Shown: piece by piece, positions 23,451-35,090 of the stretch | Numbering within the stretch: the stretch's first letter is position 1 | How the letters are laid out: each line of letters begins with the position of its first letter | From: Eutypella sp. D-1 | Lineage: Eukaryota; Ascomycota; Sordariomycetes; Xylariales; Diatrypaceae | Assembly (NCBI GenBank): GCA_023313575.1 | Contig: JAJTTP010000005.1 | Coordinates: 1,550,001-1,614,000 of the forward strand | Direction: 5' to 3' | DNA: 64,000 bases | Notes under the pieces: generated by a model | Told to the model about the DNA's origin: nothing | Databases searched by the model: none | What the model saw: only the letters and a program-made list of their open reading frames with translations | Position numbers and translations under genes: made by a program

Positions 23451-24414
23451 GATTGATTTGGGTGAAGCTTGATCCGCTGAGGCTCTCACTTCCGTAACCT
23501 GTTTCTATGAGGATGGATGCCAGTTCTCTTGGCTGCCCCTGTTAAGTAGTATGTCGCGAAGATTGACCGCATTTTCGACACCGAGATATCTTCATTCGAG
23601 CATAGTCAGCCGCCTGGTGACTGCGAACTGTGGCAGAGTGGAGGTGCTGGGGGGTTTCCTAGCTCACCCCGTCTTTCGTTGCTCTCATTGGTTCTTTCAT
23701 GGGTGAGGTAGATTTACATCGTAATCCTTTCTTGGCAATATCAGACTGCTAGCTCATTTTTCATAACTGTCAACGATTGTGTGTAGAGCATCGTTTATTT
23801 TCGAAACTTTTGGTGATTCAAACGGGTAGGGCGTCATTGGTTATTTCTAAAGCTAATACAGAGCCCTTATAAACCTTCTCATATAAACCAAGAGGGCATT
23901 TATTCGTGCTGCTTCTATTTTATGATGCGTAGCAATGACTTCTTTATTCATCAATGTAACACATTATGGCGTAGACCATGGACGATGCGAACCAGCAGGG
24001 ACGCCGCTAATTTCCGTTCGTATCAATTTCCAATATCCTCTATGCCAAGCTTATAAAAGGAAACGGTTCTCTACTAGCGATCAACGATCCGATCTCGGGT
24101 GTCGTAGCCGGCCGGATACGCCATTGACCCTTGTATAGGCGGCCGGCGCCGGGAAATTAAAGAAGAAAAACAAAAGAACAAAAAAATAAAAAAAGATAAA
24201 AAAAAGGCAACCAAAAAAAAAAACTTCCGACCATTTACGGGCAACTGCATATGAGATCTGAACAAATTCCACTGAATAACTAGTCCTACCACAAAACTAT
24301 TTTTCTCCCTGGCCCCTGGATAGAGTCCGTTGAGCGCTAAGCCTACCTAGGTAGCTTAATCATCAAAGTTACGAGCGGTCTTTCTTATTTTCAATTATTG
24401 GGTTTCTTTTCGGA
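23451..24414. other. Divergent intergenic region, HET and MFS promoters
   Basis: Starts of the minus-strand HET gene and the plus-strand transporter face away from this region. It contains an A-rich stretch (about 24158-24226) and one TACCTAGGTA palindrome. No gene is seen. Confidence 0.6.
24344..24353. repeat. Palindrome TACCTAGGTA, copy 3
   Basis: Exact copy, 62 nt upstream of the transporter start codon. Confidence 0.8.
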
Positions 24415-26244
24415 ATGAGACAGGATGAACTTGCGTCGGCGACCGCCGAACTGGCCCCGCCCACTTCCGGGTTCCGCTCCGGGGAAGATGTAGATCGCGG
24501 CGAGAAGGACATCGCGATGGAAGTGGTTGGGACGGAAAGCCACGAGATCGACCCTGCGGTCACAGCCCGCGCCGTGCGCAAGATCGACTTGTTCTTAATA
24601 CCCGCGATGACGGTCGGATGTACGTTGAATCCACAAGTCTAGGCGACTCGAACCGGTGTACCGTAATTATTAGCTGCTAACAGGAATAGATGGACTTGTT
24701 TATTATGATAAGGTAACGACAATTATGCTCTAATATGTAGCTCAAACCCCTTTATGCTAGCCCCTTTATACCCGCATGTGGATCAGAGATGCTCACGCTG
24801 ATTACCCAGGCGATCCTCGGCTCCGCCGTGCTCTTCGGTATGACGGGAGACCTTGGGCTTAGCGTAGTGGACTCGTCCGGAGCAGTAAACACCTCGCGGC
24901 TGAGCTGGGCGACGTCGCTGTTCTACTTTGGGATGCTGGCGGGGTTATACCCTATGACGTTCCTGCAGCAGCGGTTGGGTGCGGGACGGGTACTGGGGGC
25001 TATCGTGTGCGTGTGGGCGGTGACGTGCGCAGCAACGGCGGGCGTGCGCTCGCACGGTGGGCTGTACGCGCAGCGATTCGCACTCGGGTTCGCCGAGAGC
25101 GCCATCCCCACGGGTTTCATGTGCATCGTTGCCGGCTGTTATACGCAGGCGGAGCAGACGCTGCGCCAGTCCTGGTGGTTCTCATCCACGGGCTTGTGGA
25201 CCATCCTCGGCGGTGCGCTCAACTACGGCTTCGCTCAGGTCGAAGGCCGCCGCCTGCGCCCTTGGCAATCCATCTATCTATTTGCCGGCGCCCTGACCTT
25301 TCTATTCGGCTTACTTTGTTTCGCCCTGCCCGAGTCCCCCGTTGCGGCCAGGTTCTTGACCCCAGAGGAGCGCTTCGCTGCCGTCGAGCGCCTGCGACAC
25401 GGGCAGACCGGGGTCCGCTGTCCGCGATTTAAGGCGGCGCAACTTTGGGAGGCTGTTCTAGATGTCAAGATCTGGCTGGTTGCGCTCATGATGGCGTCGG
25501 CGTATACTGTCAACGGCGCAGTGTCTGGTTTCGGCCCGCTCATTGTATCGACCTTCGGTTGGAGCACCCTTGACTCCATTCTCTTCCAATTCCCACTAGG
25601 CGGCCTCTGCTTCATCGTAATTCTGTTGACCGGCTGGCTTGGGTCATGCGTCCCTAACATCCGCATTGTTATGCTTATCGTCTGCTGTCTTCCTGTCATC
25701 GCCGGCTGCGCCATCATCTGGAAGAGCGAATGGGGGTTTCACGCTGCTGCTCCTATCATCGGGTACACCATCACGGGTACCTTTGGTGGCGTGGTCAGCC
25801 TGATCATCACTATTGGCATGTCTAACGTCGCGGGACACACAAAAAAGAGTTTCACTTCCGCCACGATCTTCGTCGCGTACTGCGTTGGTATGAATTCTTG
25901 GCATCATTTCTAGTCATGAGATGAGACTAACATGACGTCGCAAAAATCAGGTAATATCCTTGGCCCACAGCTTGTTAAGTCGCAGACGAAAGCTAAGCAC
26001 TACCCCGAGCTCTGGCTCGGACTCATCATATGGTAATTATACCTACGCTAAGGTATTTGAAGATCGCTAACATACCATCAGCTACTGTATAACTATCCTA
26101 TCCTCCGTTGCGCTGTACGTCATCTTGCGCAGGGAAAACAAGAAACGTGAGGTGACGGTCACCGAGGATGAGAGCGAGAGGGCGAAGTTGGCCTTCTTGG
26201 ACCTGACGGACAAGGAAAATCCATATTTTAGATACGTCATGTGA
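24415..26244 (+). CDS. MFS permease, Dal5/anion:cation symporter family
   Basis: Five exons close in frame: 24415-24619, 24690-24712, 24810-25887, 25951-26032 and 26082-26244, for 516 residues. The 23-nt second exon encodes the conserved GLVYYDK at the first membrane span. The family signature is clear: RKIDLFLIPAMTVGYGLVYYDK, LGSAVLFGM, a loop 2-3 motif (MTFLQQRLGAGR), ESAIPTGFM, the central loop EERFAAVERLR, and the C-terminal GNILGPQL followed by ENPYFRYVM. About twelve membrane spans are expected. Members carry allantoate, nicotinate, biotin or other organic anions across the plasma membrane; the substrate here cannot be named. It converges on ADE2, whose stop lies 302 nt away, with no evident functional link. 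Confidence 0.92.
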
Positions 26245-26546
26245 TACTGTACGCATCTTCAGCGATAGCTCCTGTAGAGATATAGAGACCGGTCGAAATC
26301 GACAGCAGTGCAGACTGCTTCCTTTCTCGTTTCGATTATGGAATCACTATGGGCCATCGAATTCGTTGATCATACGTCACTTTATAACACGAAGTGATAT
26401 CGAGTTCGACTAATTACACTGCGGCGATGCCTAGTTTTTAAATCCGGCCATGACAGGTACCCAGCTAAATTTTACATAATCCGACACGAGATAAATCTCG
26501 ACACCTCAATCTCGATTCTTGCGAACCCATATGCATCAAATCCACC
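26245..26546. other. Convergent 3' region between MFS and ADE2
   Basis: Both flanking genes end here. No further gene is seen. Confidence 0.6.
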
Positions 26547-28671
26547 TCACTTCTTCTGCATGCCCTCGACGTACTTAGACCAGCCGTTTTCGACGATATC
26601 AGCGTCCTTGGCGATGACCTCAGCTTCCATGCGATGTTGGTGGCGCCGCACGCGATCGGCATACTCGGGAAAAGCGGCACCAAGAATCCGCACAGCAAGC
26701 AGGGCCGCATTGGTCGAGTTGTTGACGCCCACCGTAGCGCAGGGCACCCCGCGTGGCATCTGCACGATCGACAGCAAACTGTCCAGCCCGTCTAGCTGTG
26801 AGGCCCGTACTGGCACGCCGATTACAGGGATGTGAACCTGCAATTTGTTAGATAAAGATTCAATTGCTACAAGCATGGCCAAGAAAGGAATAATCGTGTT
26901 CTGGGACACTGCTGATGGTCAAGGACAACAAAGGCAGGATGGAATGAATGTCTTCAATACGCTTGCGATTTGCTTACCTCCGAGGCGAGCATGCCTGGCA
27001 GATGCGCAGCGCCTCCGGCGCCGGCAATGATGACCTTGCAGCCTGCGGCGGCCTTCTCCTCCGCAAATTGCATCATGAGCTTCGGGGTGCGATGGGCGGA
27101 GGTGATGCGAACCTCGTAGGGAACGTTGAACTCGTCGAGGATCTTGAGACCGGCGCTCATGACGCCCAAGTCTGAGTCTGAGCCCATCGTCACTGCAACT
27201 AATGGGAGCGGCTTCTTCACTGGTTGTTGCAACTGCGCGATAGTTTGAGAAGCGGTGGAGGCCTTGGTAGATGATGACGAAGAGGTCGGTGGCCGGCCCC
27301 TACCGATACGATCCAGCCTGATCTCATCCATGCACCTGATCAGCGGGCTTACGGTCGTGGATAGCCGATCGATGGAGGAGAAACCAGTCGCAGTTATATG
27401 TCCGATCTTGCGTCCCGGCTTCGACTCCTTCCCGTAGAGATGTACATAAATGTCCGTGTAATCGTCGTTCACATTGTCAGCCAGCTCGACGAACCGGTTG
27501 TGGGAGGTCGGGTTGGTCCCGCCGAGAATATTCAACATGATTGCTGAAGAAACTCGAGGCGTAAGCCTAATTCCTCTTTCGGACGGGATCCGGTCAAGTA
27601 TTGAATATAACTGTGCCTTATATTGTGACATTTGAGGCACCTGTGGTTCAGATTAGTAAGTTAAGGTTTGAAGATGTTGAAATAATCTACTTTGACTTAC
27701 TGCCTCAATAGTGTAGTGGCCTGAATTGTGCGGCCGAGGTGCGACCTCGTTGACCATGATCTGATCGTCGGCAAGCAGGAACATCTCGACGGCGAACACG
27801 CCCCTTCCCCATAGACTCGCAACAACGTCGCTAGCCACTTTCTGAGCTCGCCTTGCCACCTTCTCTGCCACACCCCGCGGTGGATAGAACACCTTAGTAC
27901 ATATGCTGTCCTCGTGGATCGTTTCGACTACGGGATAGGGGTAGACCCCTTTGAATTTGCCCTCGTCGTCTTCGGTCCGTATTACCATAGCCGACAGCTC
28001 CAGCACAAAAGGTACCCACTTCTCGGCGTATAATGGCTGCTCCCCCATCTGCTCAGAGACCTGAGGGAAGTCGACGGCTCCGGTAACTTTGAAATTTCCG
28101 CGGCCGTCGTATGATCCCTTACTCCCCTTTAGCATGAAGGGGAAGCCGAACTTACGTCCGGCTTCTTCTAACGAGTTTAGCCGAGATTCGCCGGGTTCGA
28201 TTGCCATCTGCTGTGCAACAGGTATCCCGTTCTTAGAGAAATACTCCTTTTGCTGAAACTTGTCCTGGATCAACCGTATGGTCTTCCAGGAGGGGTGTAC
28301 TGGGACCTTCTTCGTCGTCGTACCCTGGCCATCCGGCGCGGGCACCTCAATTCCCTTGGTCGCGATTTCTTCGAGGATTTCAGTCTCGACATGCTCGATC
28401 TCAACAGTTAGCACGTCACTTCTGGCAGCCAGAGCCTTGATCTTCTCGGGGTCTTTGAAAGATCCCGTCAAGTGCAGGCTGTTCTGGTTGGCCTGTTTTG
28501 CGGGGCAGTTCTCAGCATCGAGGACGGCAATCTCTATCCCTAGAGGCCCTGCAGCCTCACATAGCATTCTCCCCAATTGACCCCTGAATACATTGAAGTC
28601 AGCTTATGAGTCCTCAACTTTTACGGTGTTACTCACCCTCCGAGGAGGCCGATAACTGGTTTCTTGGTCAT
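26547..28671 (-). CDS. ADE2: Phosphoribosylaminoimidazole carboxylase, Ade2
   Basis: Four exons close in frame: 28637-28671, 27701-28583, 26978-27640 and 26547-26837, for 623 residues. The N-terminal part is a PurK-like ATP-grasp enzyme ([49 protein letters not shown]) and the C-terminal part a PurE-like mutase ([35 protein letters not shown]). Together they convert aminoimidazole ribonucleotide to its 4-carboxy derivative in purine synthesis, in the cytosol. This bifunctional layout is the normal fungal one. All key motifs are present and the gene appears functional. Loss of this enzyme classically causes red pigmentation in yeasts. Confidence 0.97.
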
Positions 28672-29655
28672 CTTGCCTCTGGATCTTATTGTAAACGACG
28701 GGATGGTAGGAATGGTAAGACAGCCAACTATTTCGTTGAGATGAAGAATTGCGAATTTACGTAGTTTGGAATTTGGTCTGAAGGTTGCTGCTCAGAAGAA
28801 AGAGCCTGGAAAATATTCTCGATCTAGCAGTGACACGAGATAAGGCGAATAATATCTTCTGCTGCACTTAACTCTGAATAGTACCTACCTAGGTACTAAG
28901 GGAGCTTTAGGGTCTGTCACTTGGCTTGCGATGGTAGTGGGGGAAGCCTCTACAGCCGGCAGAATTAAGATAGATTAGCCTATTAGGGCAGGCGGTGAAG
29001 CTTTTATCGTACATTGCCCCTCCATACCCCTCCATATCCGTTATGTACTTAACTCCACCAAGTCCAGCCCTCTTGCCTACCTCCGCTAGGCCCTGCAGAA
29101 GGTACTTAGGTACTTGGTAGATTAACAAAAAGGGGGAACAGCGACCTGTACTGACCTATATTGGGTACCTGTTATATGGAAACCCACCACTGGAAGAGCA
29201 TACCGAGACAGATCGATTTCATTCTTGTTTCTTGTTAAGTATCTCGAGAATTTCAGGCATATAACTCCATGTCAATGCATTTGGTATCAATTTCTTGGCT
29301 ACCTTATCTATTTACTTTCTCCTCCGACAGCTACTTAGTAGGCAGACCAGCCCCATGTCGTTGCTTGTGGTAGGCTAGGATATTTTAGAGAAATGCCTAT
29401 GCACGTAGCTAGGTAGTGATATCCATATAATTATATCCATATTAGGTCTTCGTTCACAAAGTAGTGGAGACTTAACAATCGACATCAGCGTCTTTACATA
29501 TTAGATGTGTCGAAGGACGATTCGATTTGGGGAATATATCATGAAAAGCACCACCAGTAAACCTTAACAAGAACCTATACGATTGCGAACTAGTGTATGC
29601 CCTTGAGTGCCACATTATGACATGAATGGGAAATATTGGAAGGGTGTCATGGGTT
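28672..29655. other. Intergenic, ADE2 promoter side
   Basis: No gene is supported; one TACCTAGGTA palindrome lies at 28886. The 153-codon minus frame at 29472-29933 overlaps the true end of the NLR gene out of frame. Confidence 0.55.
28886..28895. repeat. Palindrome TACCTAGGTA, copy 4
   Basis: Exact copy preceded by GTACC, about 215 nt upstream of the ADE2 start codon. Confidence 0.8.
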
Positions 29656-32600
29656 TCATGCTTCAGGTGTATCGCGGCATTGGTCAACCATTCCGCTTTC
29701 CTGGATGATACGCACCACATCCGCAAAGTCGTATTTCCGAGCGAACTCCAGCAATCGTCTCGCCCTCTTCCGGATATCTCCAACTGGACTAGCCAGGAAT
29801 GCGTGTACCAACTTGTCCGCTTCAGGTAGTGAGAGAAGGTAGCGAACCTTGTGTCTCTGCCGACGTATGATCTGCGACGGTCCAAATTGTGCCCGCGAAT
29901 CCAAATTTTGCCCATCAGTGAAGTGAAGCGCATGGTGCAGTGGCGTTAATTTATCCGATGTGTTATCGGTCAGGTGCAGAAGTGGCGGATGAGCTTGGAG
30001 TAGAAATTCCATGACTTTTATCGTTGAATCATACTCCTTAGCTGCTAGTGATAATAATGTTAGACCTTCCCTGTTTGTTTTTGTGATATCTATACGGTTA
30101 GTGCCCAAAAGCCGTTCAACCGCATCTCCGAAACCGCGAGCGATAGCTTTTTGGAGTGGTGTGTTGCCAATATCGTTTTCTGAGTCCAAATTTGGTGTCG
30201 AGTCGATCAAAAGTTGTAGAATCTCCGGAGAGCGACGACCACGGATCGCGGTATGCAAGGGAATGTCCCCGTTTGATTTCCGGGCTTTCGCAGCTAGACC
30301 ATTTTCCCAATTCAGTATCCGCCGCATTGTATCAAGTCCATCAGCATTCGCGGGTTTAGTTCCTGGTGACGCTATATCATGAAGCGGTGTTGCATCCATT
30401 AATCCTCGCACAAGAAAGTCATTTGGAAGTAGATCCAGTAGAAATTCCACGAGATCATAATGTCCTCCCCCACAAGCGCGATGGAGTATAGTATCATCAT
30501 TGTTAGGGAGCCGTGACATCAGGATAGAATGCCATTCTTCGTGTTTCTTCTTCTCAAGCTCCGTGAAATGAACAAGCTTGAGGCCGCTTCCACTACGTCT
30601 GTACAGTTCAGGAAATGCTTTTGAGAACAAGTGATGGAAATGTTTTGCTTGACACCGCCGCCCAAGGTTGGTCCAACTGCAATGGCATACATCCGTCAGT
30701 ACTTCGATAAAGATTGATTTTAACTCGAATTGAGACTGCCATGACAATAGCGCATCCATCATCTCAAGGGAACCGTGTAGTAGGGCTAGCGTAACGTGTT
30801 TCTTGAAATCTTCCAGGCTGCATTTTGCATCTTTGCCCGCAGTCTTGCAGAGCGAATGAAACAGATCGACGTCTTGTCTCTTCATTGCTTCCCCCAGTGG
30901 CGAGAGATCCCTATATCTGAATCGATATACGTCCGCGCCGTGCGCGACAAGGTATTGGCAAACTGCCGCATGCCCATTCCGCACAGCAAGTATCAGTGGG
31001 GTTAAGTGACGTCTGGAGGTTTCAGGCTCATCTAAGCTGGTTCCTCTACGATGCAAGGCCCTGACTTCCGCTATCCTGCCTTGGGAACATGCAGTGAAGA
31101 TTGACACGTCTAGGTGTGTGAATTGCGCCGAAGGGCTAATTTCATTGTTGTGAAACCGTTTAGCATGGGAATCGAGAAGTGGTTGAGATGAAAATCCAGA
31201 GGCACGAGCATGGCAACTTTCAACTGGGCACTTGAAAGGCCTTTCGTGCTCACTGAGATGCCTGTCGCGGTCTTCTCGTGTCAAAAAGCCATCTGCGAAC
31301 TTTAAACATCGGACTTTCGGGCATTTGAATCTTGGCCGCCCTAGGAGATCCAAAAGCCTGGATTTCTCTGTGGCGCATAGCTCTGTCAGGTTGATTGATT
31401 CGATAGCTTCTCTCATAAAGATTGCCTGGTTCTCGAAGCCCTTGAAAGCATCACTACCCTTATGGTGCCATGTTTCCATGAGTATCTGGAGGCTTTCCTG
31501 AGTTGGGGTAGGCTGGGCGATCCTATCAATCGCCCCTGTCTTTGAGGAATCAGCGTGCTTGTGGAACATACGTTGTACTGCTGATTGTATACCCTCTGTA
31601 CTTGAAAATGCCTCGGTTTCATTTACTGCAATAGCGTTTACATGGCGGTGCCAAAACGCAAGGGCGTAATCATAGAACCCATAATACCCCGAGAGAGCAA
31701 GCTCTTGAATTCTAGCTTCCTCGAGCTCATCCCCGAAGGGATGAGAAACAAGGTACTTCATGCAAAAGTTGGCCATTTTGCGGTGCTCTGTGAGAAGACA
31801 AACTCTGCTCGTGTGAAGAAGGTACCTAAACGTGGCATGAGCATGGGGATGATATCAAATAGTGCTTTAGAGGAGCAAGACGAAACCATGGTCCGATAAC
31901 TCACTTGGCAGCAGTTTCATGAATGAAATTGACGACTTGCTCAGGCGGTGACTCCGTATATAGTGGACATGGTTCCATTTCAACGAAGGAGCCACATATC
32001 ACTTTGCAACCATCGACCCGCATGTTCCTGGAGTCGCAGAGCTCACGGTCGACATCAATACAGAACCTCGACTGTATCTCTCTCCACCGTAGGGGTCTTG
32101 CGGCACAAGTCATCCAGCCAAGGATCTTTATTGCAGCATCACGTTTAGGGAACGGGCCTCGATCCAGAACTCGAACGGCTACACGGTCATAACTGTTCCA
32201 GATGTTAGTCCCGGCACACTCAAAGAGGTTTAAGGGAGTCAATTACGCTGCATTCAGCCCTTCTGGGAAGTTGGCCTGTGTCAATTCATCCTCAAATTCC
32301 TTCAAGGAACCTTGCGCATGAAGGTTGTGCAGCACAACCTTAACATAGAGGAACATCCCTTCATTTCAAAGTTAGCAGTAGGCTTGTCAAACATCGAAAT
32401 TGAGATTGTGAGGTTGAAATCAGATATTTACCTTTTGAGGCTTCTGTCACCCTTTCAACTATTCTAAACTCATCGGCCTTGTTGAGGGAAAATCTTTGGG
32501 CTATTTCGGCTACTCTAGCCGCGGAATATGCGCGGATGTCATGGATATGGGCAATAGTGGTATCCACACAAATGTTAGGGTGTGGAGATAGATGAGAATC

Positions 32601-34219
32601 GAAGTACCCATCCCTTTGCCCGGCGAGCAATAACCGTACGCGACTGCCTTCTGACCAAGCCTCTGGTATGAGCGATGCATGGAACCATCTTATAATATCT
32701 AGCAACGCCTTTCCCGGCTCTAGGTCCATGTTGTGGTCGTTTCCGCATTCATCGATGCCATCTAGCACGACCCATGCTTCCCGCTGCGTTAGCAGACACT
32801 TGTGCACCAGCTCTTATAGTGTGGCTATGTCATCAAGTTCTGAGTGATTGAGTGAAAAGCATTCCTGCTGTATAAACTCAAATATAGTATCGTCTTGGTC
32901 CAGAAACTGGACCATCAAGGCACGGAGCATTGCAGCCACCGACCTCCTTGTGTCGTCCTGGTGTTTGAAGTAGAAGAATGCGATTACACCCCTATTACTC
33001 GCGCTTTGAGAGCTCACATGGTTTATGATCCGTGAAACAAGGGTCGTTTTACCTAAGTTTATTAGCATCAAATCGTACGGAGTAGAGATTGTGTCTGTTA
33101 CCCGAGCCCGGCATTCCGTGCAAGTAAAGAACACTGTCGGATGGTGTCTGTGGCTGCATCCATTTGGTGAATACCGATTGATTCAACAGCCAATTGCCGG
33201 AAGATGGGGAGTGCCGTTGGGCAGATATCCAGTGGTGATCTGCCTTGAAGTCAGGAGAACGAAGCTTTGCCTTGATGTCGTTCTTTTGATCCTCCAAAGA
33301 CCTCTGAATTTTTATGTTCTGCGTATACATAGCATCCTGGAGGTTATGCAGACCGTCTCTGATCAGTTTCGATAATCCGTCAAACCTTTGCTCCATGACG
33401 GTACGGGACTCTTGCGTTTCTACAATGGCTGCTGTTAACTTTTCGTCCGCTAACAATGCTCGGTGTCGTTTCAGGCTGTCAAGAATAGGCTGGACTTGTG
33501 TCTTGAAGGTAGGCCAGGCATATGCGAAAAACATTTTCCATCCTTTGACAAGGTACCTATTAGCTATAAAGTTTGCTGGATAGTCTTGGGACAAAAGCGC
33601 GACGCATTACATACTTGGGCCTGTGAATGTGCGCAGCACACATTGGTGGAATTGGAGGACATCGTAGAAATACCGCTCGAGGACGATTTTGACGTCGGAG
33701 TAGTTCCTGAATAATGAATCGTACTGTCGCAGGCCGTGGATGACCTCCCCGATTTCTTCATAAGTATCTAGCAATCTTTCGAGAGCTTCGATCTTCGTGG
33801 TAGCGATCTGGTATAAACAATCAGTTCCACTTATATCCTTATACTAGTAGATAAGTAGGTATATACAAGCAGAGCAAGCTTTATGGGGCCCTAGGTTGGC
33901 ATAGTTCATTAGCAAAGGTGCTCAAGCCATTGAGTCCGAAAACTGGAAAGCCGATTACCCATATAAACGCCACGACCTCACTGGCATTGATGAAGACCTT
34001 GACTAGTTCCTCCACCTGCTTCATCCCTTCTAGAAATTTCTTGATTCGTGTGAAGTTCCGAAGTCTCTTCTCGGGACCGATGCGGTCCTGGATTTGTTGA
34101 ATGGCGTGTTTGACATCTTCGATGCTACTGAACTTGAACTCTTCCTTTTGGTTCTCCGTAAGTGTTGATCGAAACTTCGCTAGGGAATTGCCGAAACTTC
34201 CAACGGGGTTCAATGACAT
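29656..34219 (-). pseudogene. NLR: DUF7708-NACHT-zinc finger-ankyrin, one in-frame TAA
   Basis: Eight exons join with exact phase: 33959-34219, 33867-33890, 33615-33807, 33102-33563, 32432-33052, 32247-32358, 31905-32192 and 29656-31825 (4131 nt, 1376 codons). The only defect is a TAA at 32814-32816 (codon about 393). The N-terminus resembles DUF7708 (EDVKHAIQQIQ, AFIW then GPIK). A NACHT NTPase follows: P-loop GMPGSGKTT split by an intron, and Walker B VVLDGIDEC just after the stop. Then come two Cys/His finger-like units (KCPKVRC...H, KCPVESC...H, about 820-880) and a long ankyrin region. Fungal STAND NLRs sense non-self and trigger cell death. As written only 392 residues would be made, ending before Walker B. 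All other introns and codons look healthy, so the lesion is recent or bypassed. Confidence 0.85.
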
Positions 34220-35090
34220 GTTAGCTACCTAAGTAGTCAAAGCTATCACTAGCTGGAGCGATCAACAACTTAGACAACGTTTATTGGTATGTGAAGGGTT
34301 GAATGGAAATTTCCCGTTGCAACATCTATGGACATTACCTAGTAGTAACTAGATCTGTGTTATACCTAGGTATTACTTGAGGGCTGAAATTAGAAAAGGG
34401 AGGGGGGATAAGGAGGCAGTACACGGGAAAGCCTTGAAGACTGCCTACTGTATCATAACCAGTCAAATCGTTTATAACTTAGGTACCTAAGTAGCTACAA
34501 CTCACCATGCATAAAGCCACACCTCATCAACCACTCATCTAGCAAGCCGATGAAGCCCCTTCTGCATGTAGAGCCGTGATCCCACCAAGCGTAAGGCACT
34601 TTTGCAAGGTTGTTTTTTCCCCGCCACAGCCAAGGTATACAGCTGAAATATGAACCCCATGTCGCATACTTAGAGGGTACCAGAAGTCAGCCAGTGTGGC
34701 CGTAAGGAAGGGGCTTTGCTTTCATCTTGGGTGCGCCGGCAAAAGACACGGCGGGTCAAATAGTTTTCACGAGTGACCAATTCAAATTTTATAAATACAT
34801 GTAATCCTATATTATAGGTACATTATTAAATCAATTGGATTTCACTTACCGCATTTCACTAATTTCTATTTGATTTTGCCCTCGGTTCAACATATCAACT
34901 TCAAAGCCGGTATCAAAGAAAAGGCCGTCCGGAATTTTACCCACTCATATAGGTAGTTCGACACCAGCATCAGCAAGAAAAAGTTTTTGTGAATAGTGAC
35001 TCTGTCTTGCCACCAAATCTCGCTAACTTCACTTCTCCCCCATGGAGTGTTAATAGTCACCTCACATACCCAAGACAGTGAGACTGGTTT
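34220..35090. other. Divergent promoter region of NLR and SNF2 genes
   Basis: The NLR (minus) and the first SNF2 gene (plus) start on either side, so both promoters lie here. One TACCTAGGTA palindrome is present. No gene is seen. Confidence 0.6.
34363..34372. repeat. Palindrome TACCTAGGTA, copy 5
   Basis: Exact copy, 144 nt upstream of the NLR start codon. Confidence 0.8.

Noticed and set aside
24415..28671. A metabolic cluster of MFS permease plus ADE2
   Set aside because: The genes are convergent, differ in family context and ADE2 is a housekeeping gene; adjacency alone is not evidence.
29472..29933. Minus-strand frame of 153 codons
   Set aside because: Overlaps the last NLR exon in a different frame; the ankyrin frame there is clearly the coding one.
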